Source: Pseudomonadota bacterium | GTDB lineage: Bacteria > Pseudomonadota > Alphaproteobacteria > Sphingomonadales > SMXR01 | Direction: 5' to 3' | DNA length: 23,348 bases | Assembly (NCBI GenBank): GCA_022571175.1 | Contig: JACZYI010000007.1 | Span: forward strand, 1-23,348 | Shown: piece after piece, positions 6,841 through 13,668 of the stretch | Numbering within the stretch: the first letter of the stretch is position 1 | Layout of the letters: each line of letters starts with the position of its first letter | Position numbers and translations under genes: made by a program | The notes under the pieces: model-generated | Told to the model about the DNA's origin: nothing | Database searches by the model: none | What the model saw: only the letters and a program-made list of their open reading frames with translations

Positions 6841-7898
6841 GCGATCAAATTGCAGAGGATCGAGACAAAGGCCCGGTGGCCCCAAAAGCGCAAAATATGG
6901 ATGCGCAGGAGGTCAGCATCAGACCCCAGTTGTTGGCGGAGTTTATTGGTCAGAGGCAGGTTTGTCAGAATTTACGGGTTTTTATCGATGCGGCAAAAAA
7001 GCGCAGTGAAGCCCTGGATCATGTGCTTTTCTTTGGCCCACCGGGGTTGGGTAAAACCACCATGGCGCAAATCGTGTCGCGGGAAATGGGGGTGAATTTC
7101 CGCGCCACCTCGGGGCCGGTTATCGCGCGCGCTGGCGATCTGGCAGCGCTGCTTACTAATCTCGAGCCGCATGATGTCTTGTTTATCGACGAAATTCATC
7201 GCCTCCATCCGGCGGTTGAGGAAATTTTATATCCGGCGATGGAGGATTTCCAACTGGATCTCATGATTGGGGAAGGTCCATCAGCTCGCTCGGTCAAGAT
7301 TGATTTACCGCCCTTTACTCTGGTGGGGGCTACCACGCGCTCGGGACTGATTACCACGCCCCTGCGGGAACGCTTCGGTATTCCCATCAGACTTGAATTT
7401 TATCCGGTCGAGGATTTGCAGGAAGTGGTGATACGGGGCGCCAGGGTTTTCGGAATAAATCTCAGTCTTGATGGTGCGCTGGAGATTGCATCGCGCTCCC
7501 GGGGGACGCCCAGGATTGCTGGCAGATTGCTTCGCCGCGTCAGGGATTTTGCCCTTGTCTCGGGCCATGACGAAATCAACAAGGAGGTGGCAAACGCGTC
7601 ACTCACCAAGCTGGAAGTGGACGCCAAGGGTCTTGATTCTATGGATCATAAATATCTGATCTGCATCGGCCAGACCTATTCAGGCGGACCGGTTGGTATT
7701 GAAACCCTTTCGGCTGCCTTGTCTGAACCCCGGGATGCCATAGAAGACATTATTGAGCCCTATTTGATGCAGACGGGTCTGGTGCAAAGAACACCAAGGG
7801 GTAGGGTGTTGACCAAAGCTGCTTATGCCCATCTGGGCCTCGCTGCGCCCAAAAACACCGAAGCCGCCCAGCTTGGGCTGCTTGATCAAAAGGAATAA
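6837..7898 (+). CDS. ruvB: Holliday junction branch migration ATPase RuvB
   Basis: A 353-residue AAA+ motor that pulls DNA through the RuvA-junction complex. Visible in order: a variable N-terminal stretch, then IRPQLLAEFIGQ; Walker A GPPGLGKT at 67-74 with Lys73; Walker B LFIDEIH with Asp118 and Glu119; sensor 1 GATTRSG at 164-170; the arginine finger in TPLRERFG around 178; sensor 2 in GTPRIAGRLLRR; and a C-terminal winged helix ending in QRTPRGRVLTKAAYAHLG. It completes the ruvCAB set. The ybgC start follows seven bases after the stop, so the repair genes may be read through into the Tol-Pal group. Confidence 0.97.
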   Translation: MSDQIAEDRDKGPVAPKAQNMDAQEVSIRPQLLAEFIGQRQVCQNLRVFIDAAKKRSEALDHVLFFGPPGLGKTTMAQIVSREMGVNFRATSGPVIARAGDLAALLTNLEPHDVLFIDEIHRLHPAVEEILYPAMEDFQLDLMIGEGPSARSVKIDLPPFTLVGATTRSGLITTPLRERFGIPIRLEFYPVEDLQEVVIRGARVFGINLSLDGALEIASRSRGTPRIAGRLLRRVRDFALVSGHDEINKEVANASLTKLEVDAKGLDSMDHKYLICIGQTYSGGPVGIETLSAALSEPRDAIEDIIEPYLMQTGLVQRTPRGRVLTKAAYAHLGLAAPKNTEAAQLGLLDQKE

Positions 7899-7905
7899 TT
7901 TCCGC

Positions 7906-8388
7906 ATGGCGACTAAACCTGATGTTGGTGAAATTAAAGCCAGCCAACATTATTTTTCCCTGCGGATATATCTGGAGGATACGGACGCCGGGGGCATCGT
8001 TTATCACAGCAATTATCTGAAATTTATGGAGCGTGCGCGCACAGATTTTCTGCGCCTGATGGGCATCTCCCATAAAGAGATGATGAATGGTCCCAATCCC
8101 GCCATGTTTGCGGTTAAGTCTCTAGCCATCGAATACCGGCTGCCGGCACGTCTGGATGACAGTCTCGAGGTTCGCAGCAGGCTGAGACAAATCGGCGGGG
8201 CAAGCTTCGCCTTGGATCAAAAGATATGGCGGGGGGATCAGGAAATTTGCGAAGCCAGGGTCAGGCTCGCCCTGCTGGACCATAATGGGAGGCCCAGCCG
8301 CATGGATCTGGCATTAGGCAAAAAACTCAAAATCCTGCTCGTTGGGGAAGCTTTGGGAAAAAGGGGGATAGATCAAGATGCAGACTGA
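7906..8388 (+). CDS. ybgC: Tol-Pal-associated acyl-CoA thioesterase YbgC
   Basis: A 160-residue hotdog-fold thioesterase of the 4-hydroxybenzoyl-CoA thioesterase type. The active-site signature is YLEDTDAGGIVYHSNYLKFMERAR, with the catalytic Asp at residue 27, equivalent to Asp18 of the E. coli protein. E. coli YbgC acts on acyl-CoA/acyl-ACP and interacts with phospholipid synthesis enzymes; its role in Tol-Pal function is unclear. I chose the ATG at 7906 (MATKPDVGE) because it lies just after the ruvB stop. A longer frame from 7825 would overlap ruvB deeply and adds no conserved residues. The 3' end overlaps tolQ by 11 bases, the usual first-gene arrangement of tol-pal operons. Confidence 0.93.
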   Translation: MATKPDVGEIKASQHYFSLRIYLEDTDAGGIVYHSNYLKFMERARTDFLRLMGISHKEMMNGPNPAMFAVKSLAIEYRLPARLDDSLEVRSRLRQIGGASFALDQKIWRGDQEICEARVRLALLDHNGRPSRMDLALGKKLKILLVGEALGKRGIDQDAD

Positions 8389-9100
8389 AATTGTTGATGT
8401 TGTCAATCTTGGTGAAAACCAACTGGATTTTTCGCTTTGGGGCATGTTTGTCACAGCGGACATTGTGGTTCAGGCGGTGATGGTGCTGCTGGTTCTGGCG
8501 TCTTTCTGGAGCTGGGCCATCATGTTTGAAAAATTCATGCTGATGCGGAAAGTATTGCGGGCAGCGGATGGTTTTGAAGAGTCCTTCTGGTCGGGTAAAA
8601 CCCTGGATGATCTCTATGAGAAAATCAAAAAGCGTCCAAGCCATCCACTGGCCATGGTTTTTGTGGCTGCCATGCGCGAGTGGCAAAGATCGCTGAAAAC
8701 CACAGGTGCGGTTATCAATGCGCCCTCCATGCAGGACAGAATCACCAAGGTGATGCGGGTCACGATCGCACGGGAACTGGATAAACTTGAACGACATCTG
8801 GGCTTTTTGGCCACGGTGGGTGCGACTGGCGTGTTTGTTGGATTATTCGGTACGGTCTGGGGCATTATGAGTTCTTTTCAGGCTATTGCGCTCACTTCCA
8901 ATACCAGTCTGGCGGTTCTGGCCCCGGGCATTTCCGAGGCCCTGGCGGCCACAGCCCTGGGCTTGGTGGCGGCGATTCCGGCGGTGGTTGCCTATAACAA
9001 GCTTGCCACAGACATGTCCCGTTATGCCGGTCGTCTGGAAGGCTTTGCAGAAGAATTTTCCACCATTCTTTCCCGCCAACTGGACGAAAAGGTGAGCTAG
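8378..9100 (+). CDS. tolQ: Tol-Pal system inner-membrane protein TolQ
   Basis: A 240-residue MotA/TolQ/ExbB-family proton channel subunit. Three membrane segments can be seen: about 24-46 (TADIVVQAVMVLLVLASFW), 141-166 (GFLATVGATGVFVGLFGTVWG), and 184-207 (ISEALAATALGLVAAIPAVV), with a cytoplasmic loop between the first two. Segments 2 and 3 hold the conserved Thr/Gly/Ala residues that line the ion path with TolR. TolQ and TolR use the proton gradient to drive TolA. The ATG lies inside the end of ybgC, after an AAGGGGGA ribosome-binding element. tolR begins at the next base after the stop, so the pair is tightly coupled. Confidence 0.96.
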   Translation: MQTEIVDVVNLGENQLDFSLWGMFVTADIVVQAVMVLLVLASFWSWAIMFEKFMLMRKVLRAADGFEESFWSGKTLDDLYEKIKKRPSHPLAMVFVAAMREWQRSLKTTGAVINAPSMQDRITKVMRVTIARELDKLERHLGFLATVGATGVFVGLFGTVWGIMSSFQAIALTSNTSLAVLAPGISEALAATALGLVAAIPAVVAYNKLATDMSRYAGRLEGFAEEFSTILSRQLDEKVS

Positions 9101-9529
9101 ATGTCAATGCAGCTCGGAGAAGACAGAATTGGGGGCAGGGGGCGATATCGTCCCATGGTTGAGATCAATATCACGCCCTTTGTGGATGTGATGCTGGTAT
9201 TGTTGATTATTTTTATGGTGACGGCCCCGCTTCTGACCGTTGGTGTTCCTGTGGATTTGCCCGATGCCAACGCCGCCACCTTGCCGGATGATAATAAGCC
9301 CATCGAAGTGACCATTGATCAAAATGGTGCCATATTTATTGGTGAGACTGAGGTAGCCCTGCCCGAACTGGTGGCAAGGTTGCGGGCGATAACCGAAAAT
9401 AGACGGAATTCCCGTATTTATGTGCGTGGCGATCAATCCCTATCCTACGGGAGGATTATGGAGATTATCGGGGCCATTAACGGGGCAGGTTTTCGGCGCG
9501 TGGCCCTGATTGCGGAACGGCCCAGATAA
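9101..9529 (+). CDS. tolR: Tol-Pal system protein TolR
   Basis: A 142-residue ExbD/TolR-family protein: a short cytoplasmic head, one membrane helix (about 26-46) and a periplasmic domain. The proton-carrying Asp is Asp29, within INITPFVDVMLVLLIIFMV, the family signature. The periplasmic part (IDQNGAIFIGETEV, YVRGDQSLSYGRIMEIIGAINGAGF) matches the dimeric, peptidoglycan-contacting domain of ExbD/TolR. It starts immediately after the tolQ stop; a second in-frame ATG lies two codons later. After it comes an 85-base gap with a small hairpin before tolA. Confidence 0.95.
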   Translation: MSMQLGEDRIGGRGRYRPMVEINITPFVDVMLVLLIIFMVTAPLLTVGVPVDLPDANAATLPDDNKPIEVTIDQNGAIFIGETEVALPELVARLRAITENRRNSRIYVRGDQSLSYGRIMEIIGAINGAGFRRVALIAERPR

Positions 9530-9536
9530 GTCTTTT

Positions 9537-9555
9537 CCCGAACGGTCCTTTCGGG
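9537..9555 (+). promoter_or_regulatory. Small perfect hairpin between tolR and tolA
   Basis: CCCGAA (9537-9542) pairs with TTCGGG (9550-9555) around a 7-base loop, eight bases after the tolR stop. No T-run follows, so it is not an intrinsic terminator. It sits in the only sizeable gap (85 bases) inside tolQRAB and could mark an mRNA processing or stability point. It is also short enough to be chance. Confidence 0.3.
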
Positions 9556-9614
9556 CGTATCGCTTTACTCGAGGGCCTTTAAGTGAGGACTTCAATTGTG
9601 GACAAGGTGCAGGC

Positions 9615-10442
9615 GTGAAAGATCTGAAATTCGGACTTATTTTTTCGGCAGCCTTCCATGGGACACTGGTGGTGGCAGGAACCATTGGCATACCTGCGTT
9701 GCTGGGCGATGAACCCGAAATGCTGGATCCCATATCCGTGCAAATTCTGACGGTTGATGAACTGGACAGGATCAAGGAAAAACAAAAATCTACCGAACAG
9801 AAGATAGTTAGAACCGCTGTTGACAGAAGCGAATATATCCGTTCGCATGAAACCATTTCAGAGAGTGATACGGTTCCCCTGCCCGATGCCGTCATCAAGG
9901 ACAAGCCCGCCCCCCCGAGGCAGGCAGAGGTTCGCCCGCCTGCACCGGTTTTCACCCCACGCGAGAAACCAAGGCCGCCCGACAAACTGGACGCGAGCCG
10001 CATAGCCGCGCTCATTGATCGCTCGATTACGGACCAGCCCCAGGCGGTGGATAGCCCTGATTTTGATCAAACCCTTAAAGATGCAGTTGCCGCCACCCGC
10101 ATGACGGCTCTTGAGGCTCGTCGGGCAACGGCCACCCTTCAAACGATTATTCGTCAAAGAGTGGAGCTTTGCTGGAGTGTGCCGGCCGGAGCGAAACGGG
10201 CTGAGGATTTGAATGTCAGGCTAAAAATATACCTGACACAGGACGGCACCCTTGCGCGACCGCCGGTATTTCTGGATAAAGAGAGAATGATGGAGCCCGG
10301 GCAGGAGTTTTTCCGGGCCGCTGCCGAAAGTGCGGCACGGGCCATCCGTCGATGTGCTCCCTATGACTTGCCAAAAGACAAGTATGACCTGTGGCGCGTT
10401 ATCGAGTTTCATTTCGACCCGAGAGAAATGCTGGGCGGTTAA
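9615..10442 (+). CDS. tolA: TolA-like energy-transducing protein of the Tol-Pal system
   Basis: I place the start at the GTG at 9615, with AAGG eight to eleven bases upstream. The protein then begins MKDLKFGLIFSAAFHGTLVV, a short basic head and a membrane helix containing the His conserved in TolA/TonB anchors. The ATG at 9510 in the same frame would add 35 non-conserved residues overlapping tolR. At 275 residues it is much shorter than E. coli TolA (421). In place of a long Ala/Lys helix, the middle (about 30-130) is charged and Pro-rich (PAPPRQAEVRPPAPVF, REKPRPPDK). The C-terminal domain has two Cys (ELCWSVPAG, IRRCAPYDL) that could form a disulfide, and ends FHFDPREMLGG. TolA spans the periplasm to reach TolB/Pal. 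Position between tolR and tolB makes the call firm despite low similarity expected for TolA. Confidence 0.88.
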   Translation: MKDLKFGLIFSAAFHGTLVVAGTIGIPALLGDEPEMLDPISVQILTVDELDRIKEKQKSTEQKIVRTAVDRSEYIRSHETISESDTVPLPDAVIKDKPAPPRQAEVRPPAPVFTPREKPRPPDKLDASRIAALIDRSITDQPQAVDSPDFDQTLKDAVAATRMTALEARRATATLQTIIRQRVELCWSVPAGAKRAEDLNVRLKIYLTQDGTLARPPVFLDKERMMEPGQEFFRAAAESAARAIRRCAPYDLPKDKYDLWRVIEFHFDPREMLGG

Positions 10443-10472
10443 GAGCCGAATGAAGGAAGGACCAAAGAACCT

Positions 10473-11822
10473 ATGCCTAAAACTATTCGTTTGATTGTGT
10501 TCGCAGTTTTCTGTGCCTTTAGCCTGACAACCCAACAGGCTTCGGCTCAAATTCAGGTTGATATAACACGCGGCAATGTGGAACCACTGCCACTGGCGGT
10601 ACCCTCCCTGGTTCCGGTTCTGGACAGGGATACCCCGGCGGGTACACTGGCTGAAGTCAGCGCCCTGATCGCCGGGGTTGTTGCCCAGGACCTGGAACGC
10701 TCTGGTCTTTTCAGGATGATCGACAAGGCGGCCTTTATTGAAGAAATCAGTGCCGCGGAAATTCGTCCCGGTTTTGGAAACTGGCGCGCTATTGGTGCCC
10801 AGGCCCTGGTGACCGGCAAGACTGAACTGGAATCCGATGGCCGTATGCGTGTGGAATTCCGACTATGGGACGTCTTTGCCGAAAGTCAAATGACCGGCTT
10901 GCGATATGTGGCTCCACCGCAAAACTGGCGACGCATTGCGCATCTCATTTCCGATGCGGTTTATCGGCGATTGACGGGCGAGGCCGGCTATTTTGACACC
11001 CGAATTGTGTATATTGCTGAAGACGGGCCAAAGACCGAACGGATCAAGAGGTTGGCCATTATGGATCAGGACGGTGCCAATCATCGATTTTTGACCAATG
11101 GCGATGATCTGGTTTTGACCCCGCGCTTCTCGCCCAACCGGCAGGAAATTACCTACCTTGCCTATTACAATGATAAGCCCCGGGTTTATCTTTATAATAT
11201 TGAAAGTGGCAAACATGAGGTGCTGGGTGATTTCCCCAACATGACTTTTGCACCACGATTTTCACCGGACGGAAACAAGGTGGTCATGAGTCTTGCTGAA
11301 AACGGAAACAGCGATATTTATGTCATGGATTTGAGAACCCGCGATGTGCGTCGTCTGACTACCCATCCAGGCATTGATACTTCGCCTTCCTTTTCCCCGG
11401 ACAATCGCTTTATCACTTTTAATTCGGATCGCGGTGGATCGCAGCAGATTTATGTCATGGATGCCGATGGGGATAATATCAGACGGATATCTTTTGGCAA
11501 TGGACGGTTTGCAACGCCGGTGTGGTCCCCGCGAGGCGATTTGATTGCCTTTACAAAAATTGGTGACGGAAAATTCCGTATTGGCGTAATGCGGCCTGAT
11601 GGGTCAGGAGAGCGGCTTTTAACCAACAGTTATCAGGATGAAGCGCCTACCTGGTCACCCAATGGCAGGGTTTTGATGTTTTTTCGCCTGACACCAATGC
11701 TCGCCAACGGGGAGGGAGGGGAAACCGAACTCTGGTCCGTGGATCTGACCGGTTTTAATGAGCGTTTAGTTGTAACGCCCTTTGATGGATCAGACCCTGC
11801 ATGGTCGCCTTTGATACAATAA
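10473..11822 (+). CDS. tolB: Tol-Pal system periplasmic protein TolB
   Basis: A 449-residue periplasmic protein. A Sec signal peptide is clear: MPKTIRLIVFAVFCAFSLTT followed by QQASA, with cleavage predicted after Ala25. The mature N terminus is the strand that in E. coli TolB binds TolA. An alpha/beta domain follows (to about residue 165), then a six-bladed beta-propeller, whose blades are marked by repeated SP-D/N-G and DIYVMDL-type turns: RFSPNRQEITYL, RFSPDGNKVVMS, SFSPDNRFITFN, VWSPRGDLIAFT, TWSPNGRVLMFF, and AWSPLIQ at the very end. The propeller binds Pal. A strong AAGGAAGGA ribosome binding site lies in the 30-base gap after tolA. The gene is followed by a 219-base gap before pal. Confidence 0.97.
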   Translation: MPKTIRLIVFAVFCAFSLTTQQASAQIQVDITRGNVEPLPLAVPSLVPVLDRDTPAGTLAEVSALIAGVVAQDLERSGLFRMIDKAAFIEEISAAEIRPGFGNWRAIGAQALVTGKTELESDGRMRVEFRLWDVFAESQMTGLRYVAPPQNWRRIAHLISDAVYRRLTGEAGYFDTRIVYIAEDGPKTERIKRLAIMDQDGANHRFLTNGDDLVLTPRFSPNRQEITYLAYYNDKPRVYLYNIESGKHEVLGDFPNMTFAPRFSPDGNKVVMSLAENGNSDIYVMDLRTRDVRRLTTHPGIDTSPSFSPDNRFITFNSDRGGSQQIYVMDADGDNIRRISFGNGRFATPVWSPRGDLIAFTKIGDGKFRIGVMRPDGSGERLLTNSYQDEAPTWSPNGRVLMFFRLTPMLANGEGGETELWSVDLTGFNERLVVTPFDGSDPAWSPLIQ

Positions 11823-11880
11823 ATGGCACCTTTAGGTAAAAACCTCGTGAGATGGCCCCCTGCATAGACTTGATTGCCAG

Positions 11881-11895
11881 ATAGAGGCTCTCTAT
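11881..11895 (+). promoter_or_regulatory. Perfect inverted repeat downstream of tolB
   Basis: ATAGAG-GCT-CTCTAT forms a 6-bp stem with a 3-base loop, 59 bases after the tolB stop. It is A/T-rich and is not followed by a T-run, so a Rho-independent terminator is not supported. A second weak fold nearby (CAC, AGGT-AAAA-ACCT, GTG, about 11827-11851) might contribute to ending or slowing tolQRAB transcription. Confidence 0.25.
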
Positions 11896-11973
11896 AGTCC
11901 TTTGCAAAGCCGCCGTTTTGATGGGGATTCGATCAAGAATACGGGAATTGACCGAAAAAAAGTTTGAACGAAG

Positions 11974-12009
11974 TTTTCAATTTGAGTATATTTTTCAATT
12001 TGAGTATAT
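11974..12009 (+). repeat. Perfect 18-bp tandem duplication upstream of pal
   Basis: The 18-base unit TTTTCAATTTGAGTATAT occurs twice back to back (11974-11991 and 11992-12009) with no mismatch and no spacer. It ends 32 bases before the pal ATG. The unit contains TTGAGTATAT, so each copy carries both a -35-like and a -10-like element. See the separate promoter entry for how the two copies combine. Confidence 0.95.
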
Positions 12010-12010
12010 A
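11982..12010 (+). promoter_or_regulatory. Candidate pal promoter formed across the tandem duplication
   Basis: TTGAGT from copy 1 (11982-11987) and TATATA from copy 2 plus one base (12005-12010) lie exactly 17 bases apart. Each half matches the sigma70 consensus at 4 of 6 positions or better. Within a single copy the same elements abut, so the spacing exists only because the unit is duplicated. Transcription would start near 12017, leaving about 25 bases before the pal ATG and retaining its AAAGGGA site (12028-12034). A shifted -10, TATAAA at 12007-12012, is also possible. Independent transcription of pal within tol-pal clusters is known in other proteobacteria. Confidence 0.5.
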
Positions 12011-12041
12011 AATAATCTGGTCTGTAGAAAGGGATTATAAA

Positions 12042-12596
12042 ATGCCGCTGCAACATCTTTTGAAGAAATTATTTACCGTGTTTGGAATGCTTGCCTTTCT
12101 TGGAGCCTGTGCGTCATCAGATGATCAAATAGGTACGGCTACTATGGCTGATACTGTTGTTGAAGATGATAGCAGTGGTGGTCCCGGCGCTATTCTTGCT
12201 GATGACGTGGAAGTCGATGTCATTGATATGGGTCCCACTCCGGGTACGCAAGCGCATCTGGATGCCAATGTTGGTGACCGCATGTTTTTCATGTACGACA
12301 GTGCGGAGTTGAGCGCGGTCGCCAGGAGGCAATTGCAACAACAGGCAGCTTGGCTCAGGCAGTTTCCCAATACACGCGTTGTGGTAGAGGGCCATTGTGA
12401 TGAGCGGGGAACGCGGGAATATAATATCGCCCTTGGAGATCGCCGGGCCGTTGTGGTCAAAAATTATCTGGTCGCCCTTGGTGTTTCTGCCGATAGAATT
12501 GATACCATCAGTTATGGCAAGGAACGCCCGATTGACCCCATGCAAACCGAATCTGCCTGGTCTAAGAATCGCCGGGCTGTGATGGTGGTTCGTTAA
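12042..12596 (+). CDS. pal: Peptidoglycan-associated lipoprotein Pal
   Basis: A 184-residue outer-membrane lipoprotein. The signal peptide has a lipobox LGAC with the lipidated Cys at 23, followed by SSDD, so the +2 residue is Ala and outer-membrane sorting is expected. A flexible acidic linker (about 24-75) leads to the OmpA-like peptidoglycan-binding domain. Its signature EGHCDERGTREYNIALGDRRA carries Asp120 and an Arg near 135, the residues that grip diaminopimelate. Pal binds TolB and the cell wall and accumulates at the division site, driven by TolQRA. The start is supported by AAAGGGA at 12028-12034. It lies in its own transcription context, 219 bases after tolB, with a duplicated promoter-like element upstream. 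Confidence 0.97.
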   Translation: MPLQHLLKKLFTVFGMLAFLGACASSDDQIGTATMADTVVEDDSSGGPGAILADDVEVDVIDMGPTPGTQAHLDANVGDRMFFMYDSAELSAVARRQLQQQAAWLRQFPNTRVVVEGHCDERGTREYNIALGDRRAVVVKNYLVALGVSADRIDTISYGKERPIDPMQTESAWSKNRRAVMVVR

Positions 12597-12624
12597 GCCA
12601 AGAACTATTTTACCGACGATTTTC

Positions 12625-12678
12625 CGCCCCGCGCCCATTTTCTGCCAGATTTTGATGTTTGGCTGATGGCGTGGGGCG
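12625..12678 (+). promoter_or_regulatory. Long GC-rich hairpin between pal and cpoB
   Basis: CGCCCCGCGCC (12625-12635) pairs with GGCGTGGGGCG (12668-12678): an 11-bp stem with one G-T wobble pair. Inside the 32-base loop, GCCA (12644-12647) can pair with TGGC (12660-12663). The 3' side is followed by AATTATATGG rather than a T-run, so it is not an intrinsic terminator. It lies 28 bases after the pal stop and 29 bases before the favoured cpoB start. It is placed to protect the pal mRNA 3' end or reduce read-through into cpoB. Confidence 0.55.
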
Positions 12679-12707
12679 AATTATATGGTGGAAAGACAGA
12701 TATCCCT

Positions 12708-13649
12708 ATGGCATCTATGCTGAAATATCGGAAAATTATAGCTGGAACGGGCCTGTTGCTTTTGCTGGCGGCGGTTATTGCCGTCTGGCCACTAGGCGAT
12801 GCCTCTGCCCAGAGCCGAAAAACTGTGCGGGAGTTGCAGCAGCAGATGATCGGTCTTGAGGCGGAAATTGCCGAAATCAGGGGATATTTTCTCGAGCAAC
12901 AACAAAATGCCCTGAACCAGGAATCCCGTGCGGTTCTCTTTGCCGACATGGAAGTCCGTATTGGCCGCATGGATACCCAGGTCAGAAAGTTAACGGGCCA
13001 GGTGGAAGAAATGGTCTATGGGCAGGATCGATTACTGGCTGCTTTTGAGGTTTTCAAGGCCGATATGGAATTTCGTTTTCAGGACCTGGAGACAGGAACT
13101 GTTTTTGCCTCAGATGAAAATGGAACGCGAGACGATTTAGAGCGTAATAAAAACAGGGCAGTTAGAACTGCCGACTTCCCATCCGAAAATACCGGAGAAA
13201 GCGAAGTTCTGGAAGTCGCCTCCTTGTCCGAGCCCGGTCGTCAGCCGGAATTCTTGCCCCAAGGAACGCCTGCCGAGCGGTATGATTTTGCTTTCGGGTT
13301 TTTGATGCGGGGAGATTATCCCGGTGCCGAACAGGCCTTTCTCGCCTTTCTGGATGAGCATGCCGATCATCCGTTGGCGGGCAATGCCCAATATTGGCTG
13401 GGAGAGACTTATTATGTAAGAAAAGATTTTCCCCGCGCCTTGCGAGCCTTTTTTGAAGGTTATCAGAATTTTGGCGACGGGAACAAGGGCGCAGACAGTC
13501 TTTTAAAGCTGGGACTTACCCTCGCCAGCATGAGTCAGGTTGAAGAGGCGTGTGCAGCATTCCTGCAATTGGAAATTCGCTATCCCGATGCGCCACAGAA
13601 TATTATTGATATGGCGATCTCTGAAATTACCCAGTATGAGTGTTCCTGA
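12708..13649 (+). CDS. cpoB: Cell division coordinator CpoB (YbgF), Tol-Pal-associated TPR protein
   Basis: A 313-residue periplasmic protein. I choose the ATG at 12708 because it directly begins the signal peptide, MASMLKYRKIIAGTGLLLLL through GDASA, with cleavage predicted after Ala34. The upstream ATG at 12666 would add 14 residues and lies in the 3' arm region of a hairpin; the ATG at 12717 is also possible. After the signal come a coiled coil (about 36-75, VRELQQQMIGLEAEIAEIRG), a variable linker, and a C-terminal TPR domain (about 190-310): AERYDFAFGFLMRGDYPGAE, NAQYWLGETYYVRKDFPRAL, LLKLGLTLASMSQVEEACA. CpoB works with TolA and PBP1B-type synthases to coordinate peptidoglycan synthesis with outer-membrane constriction. 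It is the last gene of the tol-pal cluster, and tilS follows with 19 bases between them. Confidence 0.93.
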   Translation: MASMLKYRKIIAGTGLLLLLAAVIAVWPLGDASAQSRKTVRELQQQMIGLEAEIAEIRGYFLEQQQNALNQESRAVLFADMEVRIGRMDTQVRKLTGQVEEMVYGQDRLLAAFEVFKADMEFRFQDLETGTVFASDENGTRDDLERNKNRAVRTADFPSENTGESEVLEVASLSEPGRQPEFLPQGTPAERYDFAFGFLMRGDYPGAEQAFLAFLDEHADHPLAGNAQYWLGETYYVRKDFPRALRAFFEGYQNFGDGNKGADSLLKLGLTLASMSQVEEACAAFLQLEIRYPDAPQNIIDMAISEITQYECS

Positions 13650-13668
13650 GGAACATCAAAAAAATCAC

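Noticed and set aside
12666..12707. Upstream ATG extending CpoB by 14 residues
   Set aside because: The extension MAWGELYGGKTDIP precedes a normal signal peptide and would hide it; the ATG is next to the 3' arm of the hairpin, and it lacks a ribosome binding site.
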